A DNA stretch of 64,000 bases from NCBI GenBank assembly GCA_049616325.1, contig JBMZHG010000008.1:1-64000 (forward strand). Reading direction: 5' to 3'. The stretch comes from UBA11663 sp049616325. Its GTDB lineage: Bacteria > Bacteroidota > Bacteroidia > Flavobacteriales_D > Sanyastnellaceae. The position numbers and the translations under genes were made by a program. How positions within the stretch are numbered: the first letter of the stretch is position 1; each line of letters starts with the position of its first letter. Shown in pieces: positions 16,951-24,918 of the stretch. The notes beneath the pieces were generated by a model. The model saw only the letters and a list, made by a program, of their open reading frames with translations, ran no database searches and had not been told where the DNA came from.

Positions 16951-17003
16951 GTCAAGAGGTCGCTGTGGCGGCAGAAGTAGACAAAACGTAATGATGTGAT
17001 TTG

Positions 17004-17011
17004 TAAATTCC
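17004..17011 (+). promoter_or_regulatory. -7-like box TAAATTCC, 5 nt before ATG (purU)
   Basis: TAAATTCC followed by GTGGC and ATG 17017. It supports this ATG over the upstream in-frame GTG at 16996. Confidence 0.35.
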
Positions 17012-17016
17012 GTGGC

Positions 17017-17901
17017 ATGAAGGAGAGGAGAGACGGGCTTTGCCGAATTGTGCTCGATTGCCCCGACCGTCGTGGCGTGGTGTCGCGCGTCAGCACTCGG
17101 CTTGCCGAATTGGGCGCGACGATTTTGGATGCGCATCAACATTCCGACGCCGACTCGGGGCATTTTTTCATGCGCTACGAGGTCGCCCCGGATGCCGGAT
17201 TTGAAGACCTCGAACAATGGGGTGTGCCCTACCTGCAGGAGGGGTTGTCTGAATTGAAGGGCGATTTGTCCTTGTCCATGCGCGTGACTTCAGCTTCACG
17301 AAGGCCCAAAGTGGCCTTGCTGGCCACCAAGGCGCCTCACTGCCTCGTGGACGTGCTGCAACGCTGGCGAAGCGCGGAGCTGCATTGCGACATCGTGTGC
17401 GTGATTGCGAATCACCCTGAAATGGGAGAATACGCGGGATGGTACGGTGTGCCGTTTCACCACGTCGATTTCACTTCTCAATCGAAGTCCCAAGCATTCA
17501 CCGAGATCGAATCCTTGCTCGACAAGCACCACGTCGAATTGACCGTGCTCGCTCGGTTCATGCAAATCGTTCCAGAGGCCCTCATCGACAAACACCGCGG
17601 CCGGATGATCAACATCCACCACAGTTTTCTGCCCAGTTTTGTCGGTGCGCGTCCCTACGACCAGGCCTACAAGCGTGGAGTTAAACTGATCGGCGCCACA
17701 TGCCATTACGTGACGGCAGACTTGGACGAGGGACCCATCGTCGAACAAGAAGTCATTCGTGTTTCTCACATGGACGACCCCTTGGACCTTCGTCGGAAGG
17801 GGCGCATGTGCGAGAGAGAGGCGCTCGCTCGCGGGCTGCGCTTGCACCTCGAAGACCGCGTGTTCATTCACGGGAACAAGACCGTGGTCTTCTCGGAATG
17901 A
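17017..17901 (+). CDS. purU: Formyltetrahydrofolate deformylase
   Basis: 294 residues. An N-terminal ACT domain (about 5-85; RIVLDCPDRRGVVSRVS) is followed by a formyltransferase-like domain (about 90-294). The latter has VCVIANHPE and the conserved IDKHRGRMINIHHSFLPSFVGARPYDQAY, which carries the catalytic Asn-His region, with a distal Asp in TADLDEGPIVEQ. PurU hydrolyses 10-formyl-THF to formate and THF, balancing one-carbon pools; the ACT domain senses glycine or methionine in E. coli. Length matches the family (about 285). Confidence 0.95.
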   Translation: MKERRDGLCRIVLDCPDRRGVVSRVSTRLAELGATILDAHQHSDADSGHFFMRYEVAPDAGFEDLEQWGVPYLQEGLSELKGDLSLSMRVTSASRRPKVALLATKAPHCLVDVLQRWRSAELHCDIVCVIANHPEMGEYAGWYGVPFHHVDFTSQSKSQAFTEIESLLDKHHVELTVLARFMQIVPEALIDKHRGRMINIHHSFLPSFVGARPYDQAYKRGVKLIGATCHYVTADLDEGPIVEQEVIRVSHMDDPLDLRRKGRMCEREALARGLRLHLEDRVFIHGNKTVVFSE

Positions 17902-17924
17902 CCGGGGGTTCGTGCGAAGCGAGG

Positions 17925-18719
17925 TCAGAAATTGTCCCCGTCGACCATGCGGCCGAGGGTGCCGAGTACGGAGCCTTCGCCTTTGGATTTGCCTTTCACC
18001 GAGGGAGCGTTGCGCAGGATGCGGTCCGCCAAACGACTGAATGGAAGTGTTTGCAGGTACACGGTCCCCGTGCCACGTAGGGTGGCCAAGAACAGGCCTT
18101 CGCCGCCAAAGAACATCGATTTCAGCCCACCTGCCGCTTCGATGTCGTAGTCAATTCCTGTGGAGAAAGCCACAATGCATCCGGTGTCCACCCGCAGCGT
18201 TTCGTTGTTCAGGTGGCGTTCCACCACGGTTCCGCCAGCGTGAAGAAAGGCCATGCCGTCGCCTTGGAGTTTCTGAAGAATGAATCCTTCGCCCCCGAAG
18301 AAGCCTGCGCCAAGTCGTTTGTTGAAGGCGATGGAGACTTTCGTTCCTTTTGCGGCGCAGAGGAAGGCGTCTTTTTGGCACATCAGGGTTCCGCCCCGTT
18401 GCCCCAAATTGACAGGCATGATTTTGCCAGGGTAGGGAGAGGCAAACGCCACGCGACGTTTCTGTACACCCCGGTTGGTGAAATGCGTCATGAACAACGA
18501 CTCGCCCGTGAGCAAGCGTTTGCCTGCGGACATCAGCCCACCGAGAATCCCTGTGCTGGCCTCGGAGCCGTCGCCCATGCGCGCCTCAAATTCAATGTCC
18601 GACTCCATCCAATTCATGGCACCGGCTTCGGCGACGACGGTTTCTTGCGGGTCCAATTCAATTTCAACGGCTTGCAAGTCGTCGCCGTAGAGCGTGTAAT
18701 CAATTTCGTGGCTGTTCAT
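17925..18719 (-). CDS. AIM24 / TIGR00266 family protein
   Basis: 264 residues of the AIM24 (TIGR00266) type: HEIDYTLYGDDLQAVEIELDP at the start, VVAEAGAMNWMES, a Gly-rich GFFGGEGFILQKLQGDG and a second FFGGEGLFLATLRGTG. The family forms trimeric β-rolls like TRAP; the molecular role in bacteria is unknown. The ATG overlaps the stop codon of the nitric oxide synthase gene by four bases, so the two are almost certainly co-translated. The ~40-residue C-terminal tail (SRLADRIL ... VDGDNF) is helical and polar. Confidence 0.88.
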   Translation of the reverse strand: MNSHEIDYTLYGDDLQAVEIELDPQETVVAEAGAMNWMESDIEFEARMGDGSEASTGILGGLMSAGKRLLTGESLFMTHFTNRGVQKRRVAFASPYPGKIMPVNLGQRGGTLMCQKDAFLCAAKGTKVSIAFNKRLGAGFFGGEGFILQKLQGDGMAFLHAGGTVVERHLNNETLRVDTGCIVAFSTGIDYDIEAAGGLKSMFFGGEGLFLATLRGTGTVYLQTLPFSRLADRILRNAPSVKGKSKGEGSVLGTLGRMVDGDNF

Positions 18720-20026
18720 TTCCAAAGTGATTGAAGGTGTTTTCCAAGGGAGGTGAAGGGACATTTCTTCGGGGCGACGTCTTCGGCCAAAGCGTCCCCC
18801 GCAAGCAAGCGGTGCGTGTCTTTTGCGGTCGAGCTGAACTTCAATCCCCGAACCGAGGCGGGTTCCTGGTAGAAGAAGTTCGTGTGGGTGACGACCGAGT
18901 TGTTGAAGTTCCTGTGGTACTGCGGGGTCAAACTCCCGGACATCGGAGGCGTCAACCACGACCAGTCGCCTGGCACGTCGCGCCCCTGCTTTTGTTCTGC
19001 TTGGCACCATTGCTCAAAAGCACGCCCCAATTCGTGGTGGTCGCCTACGGTCACCCCAGCGCTGTCAAAGCTGTGCACCAAGGCTTGGTTCAAGCGAACC
19101 AGCGCTTCGTCTTTCCAAAGATTTCGCTTGCTTTCGGTGTCAATGTCACAGGCCTTAGCCCAAGATTCAAGGGCGTTGTAGCGGTCGGGATCCACCAAGT
19201 TTCTCGCAGCGATTTCCGTACTCAGGTAGTGGCCGTTGAACGGGGCAAGAGGGTAGACAATTCCGCCGATCTTCAGCGCCATGTCGGCCAAAATGGGCAC
19301 GGCATACCAGCGCAGGCCCAGCGCTGAGGTTTGTGGAAAGTCGGGGTGGGAGATCAACACCTCGTGCGGAGAAAGCCCGTTCTTCTCGAACGGGTCGTGC
19401 GGCAAAAGTGCTTTCTCGTCCTGAAGCAGGACCCACGGAAGTGGGGTCCAAGGGCTTTTGTTCGGTTTCCATCCTTGTTCGAGGCAGTACGTGGTCAACT
19501 CCACGCTGTCAGGGTCTCCCATCACGCTTCCGTCCTCGTTTTTGAACCCAGCGAAACGCACCAGCTGGTGGTTCAACATCCGCCAGGGATGGGGGGTGCC
19601 AGGTCGCCAAGCGGGAAACACCGTGATGACGTTGGCGATTTGGCCTCCGTTGAAGGCGTCGTTGACGTGCCTCTTGAGGTGAGTCAGGGCCTGTTCACTT
19701 GACGTGCAGTCCCTGGCATCGTTCACGTGGAGGGTTCTCCAGAAATGCCTTCCAATGCACCGGTTCGAGTTGCGCCAAGCAACCCTGCATCCGAATGTTA
19801 ACTCTTTCTTGGTGTGGATATAAGTGCCTGTTTCTTGAATTTCTAATTCAATCTCATTCCACCGAGTTGTTACGTCTGGAATCCAAGCTCCTGCTACGGA
19901 GTCTTTGGCCATCAATTCCAAGAAAGCACGCGCCTCGCGTTTGAGCAATTCCATTCCTTTGACGCCAGCTAAGGAAGAAGGCGTGACAAGGTGAAAGGGA
20001 GAGCTGGTGCTGTCGGCGAGATTCAC
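18716..20026 (-). CDS. nos: Bacterial nitric oxide synthase oxygenase
   Basis: 436 residues from the GTG at 20026. The NOS oxygenase fold is clear: WRNSNRCIGRHFW with the haem-thiolate Cys near residue 90, WNEIE/TGTYIHTKKEL upstream, LNHQLVRFAGF, LPWVLLQ, LRWYAVPILADM, APFNGHYLSTEIAARN with the substrate-binding Glu near 271, NLWKDEALVRLNQALVHS, and DWSWLTPP near the pterin site. There is no reductase domain, so electrons must come from a separate flavoprotein, as for Bacillus NOS. By eye the gate residue (Ile in B. subtilis, Val in mammals) is Leu, the Trp of FNGWYMG is His, and a ~45-residue tail extends past the usual end. GTG 20026 is preferred because TAACTTCG lies four bases upstream; ATG 19954 corresponds to the N-terminus of B. 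subtilis NOS and is the alternative. Confidence 0.93.
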   Translation of the reverse strand: MNLADSTSSPFHLVTPSSLAGVKGMELLKREARAFLELMAKDSVAGAWIPDVTTRWNEIELEIQETGTYIHTKKELTFGCRVAWRNSNRCIGRHFWRTLHVNDARDCTSSEQALTHLKRHVNDAFNGGQIANVITVFPAWRPGTPHPWRMLNHQLVRFAGFKNEDGSVMGDPDSVELTTYCLEQGWKPNKSPWTPLPWVLLQDEKALLPHDPFEKNGLSPHEVLISHPDFPQTSALGLRWYAVPILADMALKIGGIVYPLAPFNGHYLSTEIAARNLVDPDRYNALESWAKACDIDTESKRNLWKDEALVRLNQALVHSFDSAGVTVGDHHELGRAFEQWCQAEQKQGRDVPGDWSWLTPPMSGSLTPQYHRNFNNSVVTHTNFFYQEPASVRGLKFSSTAKDTHRLLAGDALAEDVAPKKCPFTSLGKHLQSLWK

Positions 20027-20030
20027 GATT

Positions 20031-20038
20031 CGAAGTTA
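20031..20038 (-). promoter_or_regulatory. -7-like box TAACTTCG, 4 nt before GTG (NOS)
   Basis: TAACTTCG, then AATC and GTG at 20026. The spacing equals that seen before ATG starts elsewhere and is the main reason to accept a GTG start. Confidence 0.5.
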
Positions 20039-20070
20039 CGTCGCGGATTGCACCGCGAGGAGGCATTCAC

Positions 20071-20078
20071 GACCTTTG
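20071..20078 (+). promoter_or_regulatory. -7-like box GACCTTTG, 6 nt before ATG (rluF)
   Basis: GACCTTTG followed by GCAACC and ATG 20085. The same octamer occurs before 863, 33607 and 56119. Confidence 0.45.
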
Positions 20079-20084
20079 GCAACC

Positions 20085-20816
20085 ATGAGCAACGACGTAC
20101 CCCAAGGAACCCGAATCAACAAGTACCTCAGCGAGGTGGGGCATTGTTCTCGTCGTGCTGCAGACGCCTTGCTCGAACAAGGGCGCATTACCATCAACGG
20201 TGTTGTTCCGGAAATGGGGACGCGTGTTCAGCCTGGCGATCGGGTGGCGGTCGATGGCGTTGACGTCGCGACCTCGGACCAAGAGCGCATCGTCATCGCG
20301 TACAACAAGCCGGTGGGCATCGTTTGCACCACGGACACGCGACGTGAAAAGGACAACATCATCGACGCCATCAATTTCCCGACGCGCATCTATCCGATTG
20401 GCAGACTCGATAAAATGAGTGAAGGCCTGATTTTCTTGACCAACGACGGGGACATCGTCAACGACATCCTTCGGGCTCGATACGGTCACGAAAAGGAATA
20501 CCACGTGACGGTCAACGCATCAATCACCCAGGAATTCGTACAAAAGATGTCTTCCGGAGTGGCCATTTTGGACACTGTGACCCTGCCTTGCGAAGTGGAA
20601 GCGACCGGAACGCAGTCGTTCAAGATCATACTCAAACAGGGATTGAACAGGCAAATCCGTCGGATGTGTGAGGAATTGGGTTACCGAGTTCGACGCCTGA
20701 AGCGCGTGCGCATCATGAACGTCGAACTCGGTGATTTGCCCGCAGGTAAGTACCGCCCGTTGGACGACCTCGAAATGCGTAAGCTTCGCGAGCTCACCCA
20801 AGGGGCCAAGACCTGA
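20085..20816 (+). CDS. rluF: 23S rRNA pseudouridine(2604) synthase RluF
   Basis: 243 residues. N-terminal S4 RNA-binding domain (TRINKYLSEVGHCSRRAADALLEQG), then an RsuA/RluB/E/F catalytic domain with the Asp-containing motif GRLDKMSEGLIFLTNDGD. The RluF-specific run GLNRQIRRMCEELGY and KRVRIMNVELGDLPAGKYR closely follow E. coli RluF. It modifies 23S rRNA at the U2604 position. It is divergent from the NOS gene. Confidence 0.93.
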   Translation: MSNDVPQGTRINKYLSEVGHCSRRAADALLEQGRITINGVVPEMGTRVQPGDRVAVDGVDVATSDQERIVIAYNKPVGIVCTTDTRREKDNIIDAINFPTRIYPIGRLDKMSEGLIFLTNDGDIVNDILRARYGHEKEYHVTVNASITQEFVQKMSSGVAILDTVTLPCEVEATGTQSFKIILKQGLNRQIRRMCEELGYRVRRLKRVRIMNVELGDLPAGKYRPLDDLEMRKLRELTQGAKT

Positions 20817-20826
20817 TCTCCAGGCC

Positions 20827-22332
20827 TTACCTGTGAATGGTGAAGTCCAAGCCCTGGTCCTGGGCTTTGTTCTGGTAGTCCGCGAGGATGTCGTCCACGT
20901 CGGGATCCATGGTCGTCACTGATCGAGCGTCTACTTCGACGTGGTAATCCTCTGGAAGGTCCGCAAGCGCTTGACGGATGCCGGCTTTGTGCAAAAAGGT
21001 CACTTCATGGCCCAGCGTCAAGACGCATCGCTTGCCTTCGTCGTCACGTTGCAGGCCCTCAAGTGGCCGCTTGTAGTGGTCCCACAGGATGGCTACGATG
21101 GCGCTCGCCAACCCGACGCCAATGCCTGTAAGCAGGTCCGTGGCCACAATGGCGACCACAGTGATAACAAACGGCACGAACTGTCGTCCCCCGTACTTTG
21201 CCATTCGCACGAACGTGGCGGGTTTGGCCAGTTTGTAGCCAACGACGAGCAGGATGGCTGCCAAGCTCGCAAGTGGAATCATGTTCAGGAGGTCGGGCAG
21301 GACAAACACCGCGAGCAGCAGCCAAAACCCGTGGACGATTGCAGAGAGTTTGGATTGCCCGCCGCTTTGGATGTTCGCAGAACTCCGCACAATCACTTGG
21401 GTAACCGGCAGTCCACCGAGGAAGCCAGAGAGGAGGTTTCCAGCGCCTTGGGCAAACAATTCTCGGTTAGGGGGCGTCACGCGTTGGCGGGGGTCCAGTT
21501 TGTCCGTGGCTTCAACGCAGAGCAAGGTTTCAAGGGAGGCAACGATGGCCAAGGTGACGCCCAAGGTCCAGACGTCCGCCCGGCCCAACGCGGAGAAGTC
21601 GGGCATGTTCCACAGGCTGGTCAGTCCCTGGCCTTTTGCAAGAAGCGGGATTTGAACCAGATGGTCGGCCGAGAGTTCCCACGACGTTCCTTTGGTCACC
21701 AGGTTGATGACGACACCAAAAGCCACGGCCCACAGCGACGCTGGCAGGAATTGGCTCCAAGACTGCTTTTTCATAAACGAAGTCTCCCACAACAGAAGCA
21801 GGACCAGGCCCAAGAGGGATATGGCAATTGCTGTCGGCTGAAAGGAGTCGATCATCATCATCAAATCGGAGGCCGTGTTGTGAGTGGCATCGGAGGCAAA
21901 TTGCAACGACCCTTCCGGTTCTTCATCGAAGCCAACCGCGTGAGGCAACTGCTTGAGGAAGATGATGATGCCAATTGCAGCAAGCATTCCCTGGATTACC
22001 GAGGAAGGAAAATAGAGCCCAATGACTCCGGCACGCAACAGGCCGAGGACAACTTGAACCAACCCGCCGATCATGACTGCGACGGCGAACATTTCGAGAG
22101 AAGGAAGGCTCTCGATTCCGTTGAGCACGATGACGGCCAAGCCTGCCGCTGGACCGCTCACGCCGAGTGGAGATCCGCTGAGGGATCCCACGACGATTCC
22201 ACCAACAATTCCTGCGATCAGTCCGGCAAGCGGGGGCGCACCAGAGGCAAGGGCAATGCCCAAGCAAAGAGGGAGTGCAACAAGAAAAACAACAATGGAA
22301 GAGGGCAAGTCACGCCCGAGATTCTTAAACAT
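20827..22332 (-). CDS. SulP family anion transporter, probably bicarbonate
   Basis: 501 residues with about 10-12 transmembrane segments, beginning FLVALPLCLGIALASG and SGSPLGVSGPAAGLAVIVLNGI, with the SulP pattern SANIQSGGQSKLSAIVHG, and a short C-terminal STAS domain (about 425-501; VEVDARSVTTMDPDV). SulP (SLC26) proteins carry sulfate, bicarbonate or other anions. The substrate is inferred as bicarbonate because the same-strand genes immediately upstream include a β-carbonic anhydrase, an association known from marine bacteria. Confidence 0.88.
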   Translation of the reverse strand: MFKNLGRDLPSSIVVFLVALPLCLGIALASGAPPLAGLIAGIVGGIVVGSLSGSPLGVSGPAAGLAVIVLNGIESLPSLEMFAVAVMIGGLVQVVLGLLRAGVIGLYFPSSVIQGMLAAIGIIIFLKQLPHAVGFDEEPEGSLQFASDATHNTASDLMMMIDSFQPTAIAISLLGLVLLLLWETSFMKKQSWSQFLPASLWAVAFGVVINLVTKGTSWELSADHLVQIPLLAKGQGLTSLWNMPDFSALGRADVWTLGVTLAIVASLETLLCVEATDKLDPRQRVTPPNRELFAQGAGNLLSGFLGGLPVTQVIVRSSANIQSGGQSKLSAIVHGFWLLLAVFVLPDLLNMIPLASLAAILLVVGYKLAKPATFVRMAKYGGRQFVPFVITVVAIVATDLLTGIGVGLASAIVAILWDHYKRPLEGLQRDDEGKRCVLTLGHEVTFLHKAGIRQALADLPEDYHVEVDARSVTTMDPDVDDILADYQNKAQDQGLDFTIHR

Positions 22333-22407
22333 GAGATGAAGTTGGAAATGCGGAAACAGCGATTGAAAAGGGCGCTTCGCAGGGCTCAGCGCACACAGAC
22401 ATCGGGT

Positions 22408-22707
22408 TTACGCTTCCGGGGGGTCGAGCAGCGGCCGGTCATTCAGTTGCTCGAGAATTTCAACGTTGTGCAAGTGGGCCACGTTCCAGCTGTTTTGTGG
22501 CGCAAGGGCCAGCAAACCTGTGGGGAACCACGATTCATCCCATTCTGCGAGCCACTCTTCGCTTTCCGATTCCGATTCCGAATGCTCAATTTCGTGCAAG
22601 CAAACTCCTCCCTCATTTTGAAAGGCCATCCATGGCAGCACCAAGGTGGACAACCACAAGATCAGGCTTGTTGCCGCGGCTAGAAATCGGAATTGACGTG
22701 AATTCAC
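22408..22707 (-). CDS. Small acidic membrane-anchored protein (GTG start), unknown
   Basis: 99 residues from a GTG eight bases after the carbonic anhydrase stop. An N-terminal hydrophobic segment (AAATSLILWLSTLVLPW) is followed by an acidic, His-bearing stretch (CLHEIEHSESESESEEW) and a polar C-terminus. No family is recognised. It lies between carbonic anhydrase and SulP on the same strand and is probably in the same transcript. The frame is open further upstream inside the carbonic anhydrase gene, but the GTG fits the operon spacing. The acidic/His stretch could bind divalent metal such as zinc; this is only a suggestion. Confidence 0.55.
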   Translation of the reverse strand: MNSRQFRFLAAATSLILWLSTLVLPWMAFQNEGGVCLHEIEHSESESESEEWLAEWDESWFPTGLLALAPQNSWNVAHLHNVEILEQLNDRPLLDPPEA

Positions 22708-22714
22708 GGACGAA

Positions 22715-23359
22715 TCAAAGATTTTTCGTGAAGGTAACTTCTCCTGTAGAAACGTTGTACACTCCGCCAGCAATGAGAATGCTGCCTTCCTTTTCCAAAC
22801 TTGCCAAGATCTCGCTTTGTTCACGAAGAGCTTGGCACATCACGTTCACGTTTTCAGCCACGCAGGCATTCAGATTTTCAGGCGACGCTTCTTCGCCGCG
22901 TTGACCTTTGATCGTGGCAACGGCGGGTTGAATTTTGGCAAGAAGTTCCGTGATGTTCCCGTCTTCCACGCCCCCCCAAGCCGCGCCTACGGCTCCGCAC
23001 GAGGTGTGGCCAAGGACGAGGATGACCTTGGTGCCAGCGTACTTGCAAGCGTACTCCAGCGAACCGAGCACGTCGACATTCACGACGTTTCCGGCCACCC
23101 TTGACACAAAAAGATCCCCAATTTGGGCGTCAAAAATCTGCTCAATTGGCGCACGGCTGTCGATGCAACCAAGCACTGCCGCATAGGGGAACTGTCCCTG
23201 GGCTGCACCCTCCAGCATGCCTTGGCGATCTCGTTTGCGGGGCTGTCCTTGTTGGAACCTGTTGTGTCCTTCGACAAGCCACTGCAACGCTTCTTTGGCG
23301 GACATGTTTTTTTGAAGGTCCTGGGTTACTGCACCGGTCAAATCTGAAAAGGAAGTCAT
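22715..23359 (-). CDS. Beta-class carbonic anhydrase
   Basis: 214 residues. The zinc-site motifs CIDSRAP (Cys-x-Asp-Ser-Arg) and HTSCGA (His-x-x-Cys) are both intact, with SLEYACKYAG and the C-terminal IAGGVYNVSTGEV. It interconverts CO2 and bicarbonate. No signal peptide is seen, so it is cytosolic. ATG 23359 begins a normal N-terminus. First gene of an apparent operon with the small acidic protein and SulP. Confidence 0.94.
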   Translation of the reverse strand: MTSFSDLTGAVTQDLQKNMSAKEALQWLVEGHNRFQQGQPRKRDRQGMLEGAAQGQFPYAAVLGCIDSRAPIEQIFDAQIGDLFVSRVAGNVVNVDVLGSLEYACKYAGTKVILVLGHTSCGAVGAAWGGVEDGNITELLAKIQPAVATIKGQRGEEASPENLNACVAENVNVMCQALREQSEILASLEKEGSILIAGGVYNVSTGEVTFTKNL

Positions 23360-23376
23360 AGAGATGATTTTGAGGG

Positions 23377-23384
23377 CAAAATTA
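23377..23384 (-). promoter_or_regulatory. -7 box TAATTTTG (carbonic anhydrase operon)
   Basis: A perfect TAnnTTTG 17 bases upstream of the ATG at 23359, implying a short leader rather than a leaderless transcript. Confidence 0.5.
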
Positions 23385-23451
23385 GGCACTCGTGCTCAGG
23401 AAGGCGGTCAGAAGATTGTCAAGAATTCTGAAAGTTGTAGTCGTCGCGACG

Positions 23452-23459
23452 TAGTTTCG
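23452..23459 (+). promoter_or_regulatory. -7-like box TAGTTTCG, 5 nt before ATG
   Basis: TAGTTTCG followed by AATAG and ATG 23465. Confidence 0.45.
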
Positions 23460-23464
23460 AATAG

Positions 23465-23911
23465 ATGAAACGACGAATTGTCAACGCCTTGTCAGCGCAT
23501 TTGGAAGTGCAGCACGCCCAAGCATCGGACCGTTTGATTTCTCTTCAAGAGGCCTTGGAGTCGGAGTCGAAAAGCTCCGCTGGGGACAAACACGAAACGG
23601 GACGTGCCCGGGTCCACGAAGAAATGAGGCAGGTCAATCAGACCCTGCAACGCATCGAAGCTCAGCGTTCGGAATTGGACCTCATTCTGAAGCGGAGCTC
23701 GGCCCCCGAGCGGGTTGCTCCAGGCGTCTTGGTTGAAACCGACGGGCCGTGGGTGTTGATGGGCCTCGCCTTAGGTCGCATGCAGGTGGACGAATTGCTT
23801 GTGTACTCCGTAAGCAACGAAGCGCCGTTGGCTCAAGCTTGGCGCGGTGCTTTGCTTGGGGAGAAGGTCAAATTGGGGCCGTCGATCACCACAGTACGTG
23901 GGTTGCATTGA
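23465..23911 (+). CDS. GreA/GreB-like coiled-coil protein
   Basis: 148 residues. An N-terminal antiparallel coiled coil (about 5-85) contains the Bacteroidota signature SSAGDKHETGRARVHEEMRQ, followed by a small β-rich domain (about 95-145; VETDGPWVLMGLALG). The layout resembles GreA/GreB. Relatives in Bacteroidota are often mislabelled as 3-oxoacyl-ACP synthases. A role at RNA polymerase is possible, but the acidic Gre fingertip residues are not clearly conserved. Confidence 0.7.
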   Translation: MKRRIVNALSAHLEVQHAQASDRLISLQEALESESKSSAGDKHETGRARVHEEMRQVNQTLQRIEAQRSELDLILKRSSAPERVAPGVLVETDGPWVLMGLALGRMQVDELLVYSVSNEAPLAQAWRGALLGEKVKLGPSITTVRGLH

Positions 23912-23949
23912 CCCCAAACCTCAGTTCGCGCGTGTCCAATCGGATGTGG

Positions 23950-24783
23950 TCAGAACGAGAACGGCGTTTGTCGAATGATGCGGGTCTCGAAGGGGTTCAG
24001 CACGAGTACTGGAATCTCGGCTTCGTTGGTGATGATCTGCTGCTCGTACGACGTCCCCAAGATGCCCATCAAGCTTTTCTCATGAAAATTCATGATGCTG
24101 ATGAGGTCAGCTTCAATGGACGCCGCGTAGCGAACAACGTCTTTCACAAAGGCGCCTGAATCGTGATCGCTGATTTTCGTGGTGTATTGAATGCCACGCT
24201 CCTCAAAGTAATCGGAAGCGAATTCCACGTTGCGGCGAAGTTGGTTTTGCAAAAACTCGTCGCTCTCAGCAGGGCTTATGATGTGCACACGACCGTTGAA
24301 GTAGGTTGCCATTTCTGACACAATGGCCAGCTTCTGCTTGGTGTCTTGGTGCAGGTCCAAAGGCACGACAATGTCGTCGTAACCGGTTTCTCGGATAGGG
24401 CGTGATTGGGTAATGATGAAGGGGACGGAACATTCGCGAACAATTCGCAGGGCGCGCCCGCCAGTGATGAATTGCATTCCTTTGATGCCGTGAGTTCCCA
24501 TGATCACCAAGTTGGCGTCCATTTCGACCGAGACGTCGTCAATGTCGTCGAACAAGTTGCCGATTCTCACCGTGGTTTTGACGGTGCCGGAAAATCCCTT
24601 CAAGTGCTCTGACGCAAATTGCGACAGGCGTTCTCGTGCTTCGCTGAAGTGGCTTTTTTTGGCCACGATGTGAAGCAAGTGAAGTTCACTTTCGAGCGCC
24701 TTTCCAACAGCCACGGCATGATTCACAGCAGTGATGCTGACAGGCGTAAAGTCCACAGGAACAAGAATGCGATGTGTTGACAT
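23950..24783 (-). CDS. Tandem universal stress protein
   Basis: 277 residues with two UspA-type domains. The first (about 1-142) starts HRILVPVDFTPVS and has the nucleotide-loop type GTHGIKGMQFITGGRALRIV. The second (about 150-277) starts YDDIVVPLDLHQDTKQKL and has a degenerate loop. It probably binds ATP in the first domain and acts in stress signalling. The -7 box ends only four bases before the ATG. Confidence 0.88.
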   Translation of the reverse strand: MSTHRILVPVDFTPVSITAVNHAVAVGKALESELHLLHIVAKKSHFSEARERLSQFASEHLKGFSGTVKTTVRIGNLFDDIDDVSVEMDANLVIMGTHGIKGMQFITGGRALRIVRECSVPFIITQSRPIRETGYDDIVVPLDLHQDTKQKLAIVSEMATYFNGRVHIISPAESDEFLQNQLRRNVEFASDYFEERGIQYTTKISDHDSGAFVKDVVRYAASIEADLISIMNFHEKSLMGILGTSYEQQIITNEAEIPVLVLNPFETRIIRQTPFSF

Positions 24784-24787
24784 GCGG

Positions 24788-24795
24788 CAAAAGTA
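24788..24795 (-). promoter_or_regulatory. -7 box TACTTTTG, 4 nt before ATG (Usp)
   Basis: A perfect TAnnTTTG followed by CCGC and ATG 24783. There is no in-frame start downstream that would keep the first β-strand, so the transcript is probably leaderless. Confidence 0.6.
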
Positions 24796-24918
24796 CGGGG
24801 AACTCTCTCGGAAATTCGTGACAATTTCGAGAAGCGGCTTCCTACCTTGTGAACGTTCTCAAGGGCGCACCTGTTGCCTTGGAACGAGCCTGTTGTTGAA
24901 TCCCAAATCCGCTCACAC

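Noticed and set aside
22560..22595. Tandem GATTCC-like repeat encoding SESESESE as a possible regulatory repeat
   Set aside because: Too short (about four units) and explained as coding sequence of the small acidic protein.
20941..22683. A 580-codon plus-strand frame opposite SulP
   Set aside because: Gln/Arg/His-rich, no fold or hydrophobic pattern; antisense to a clear transporter.
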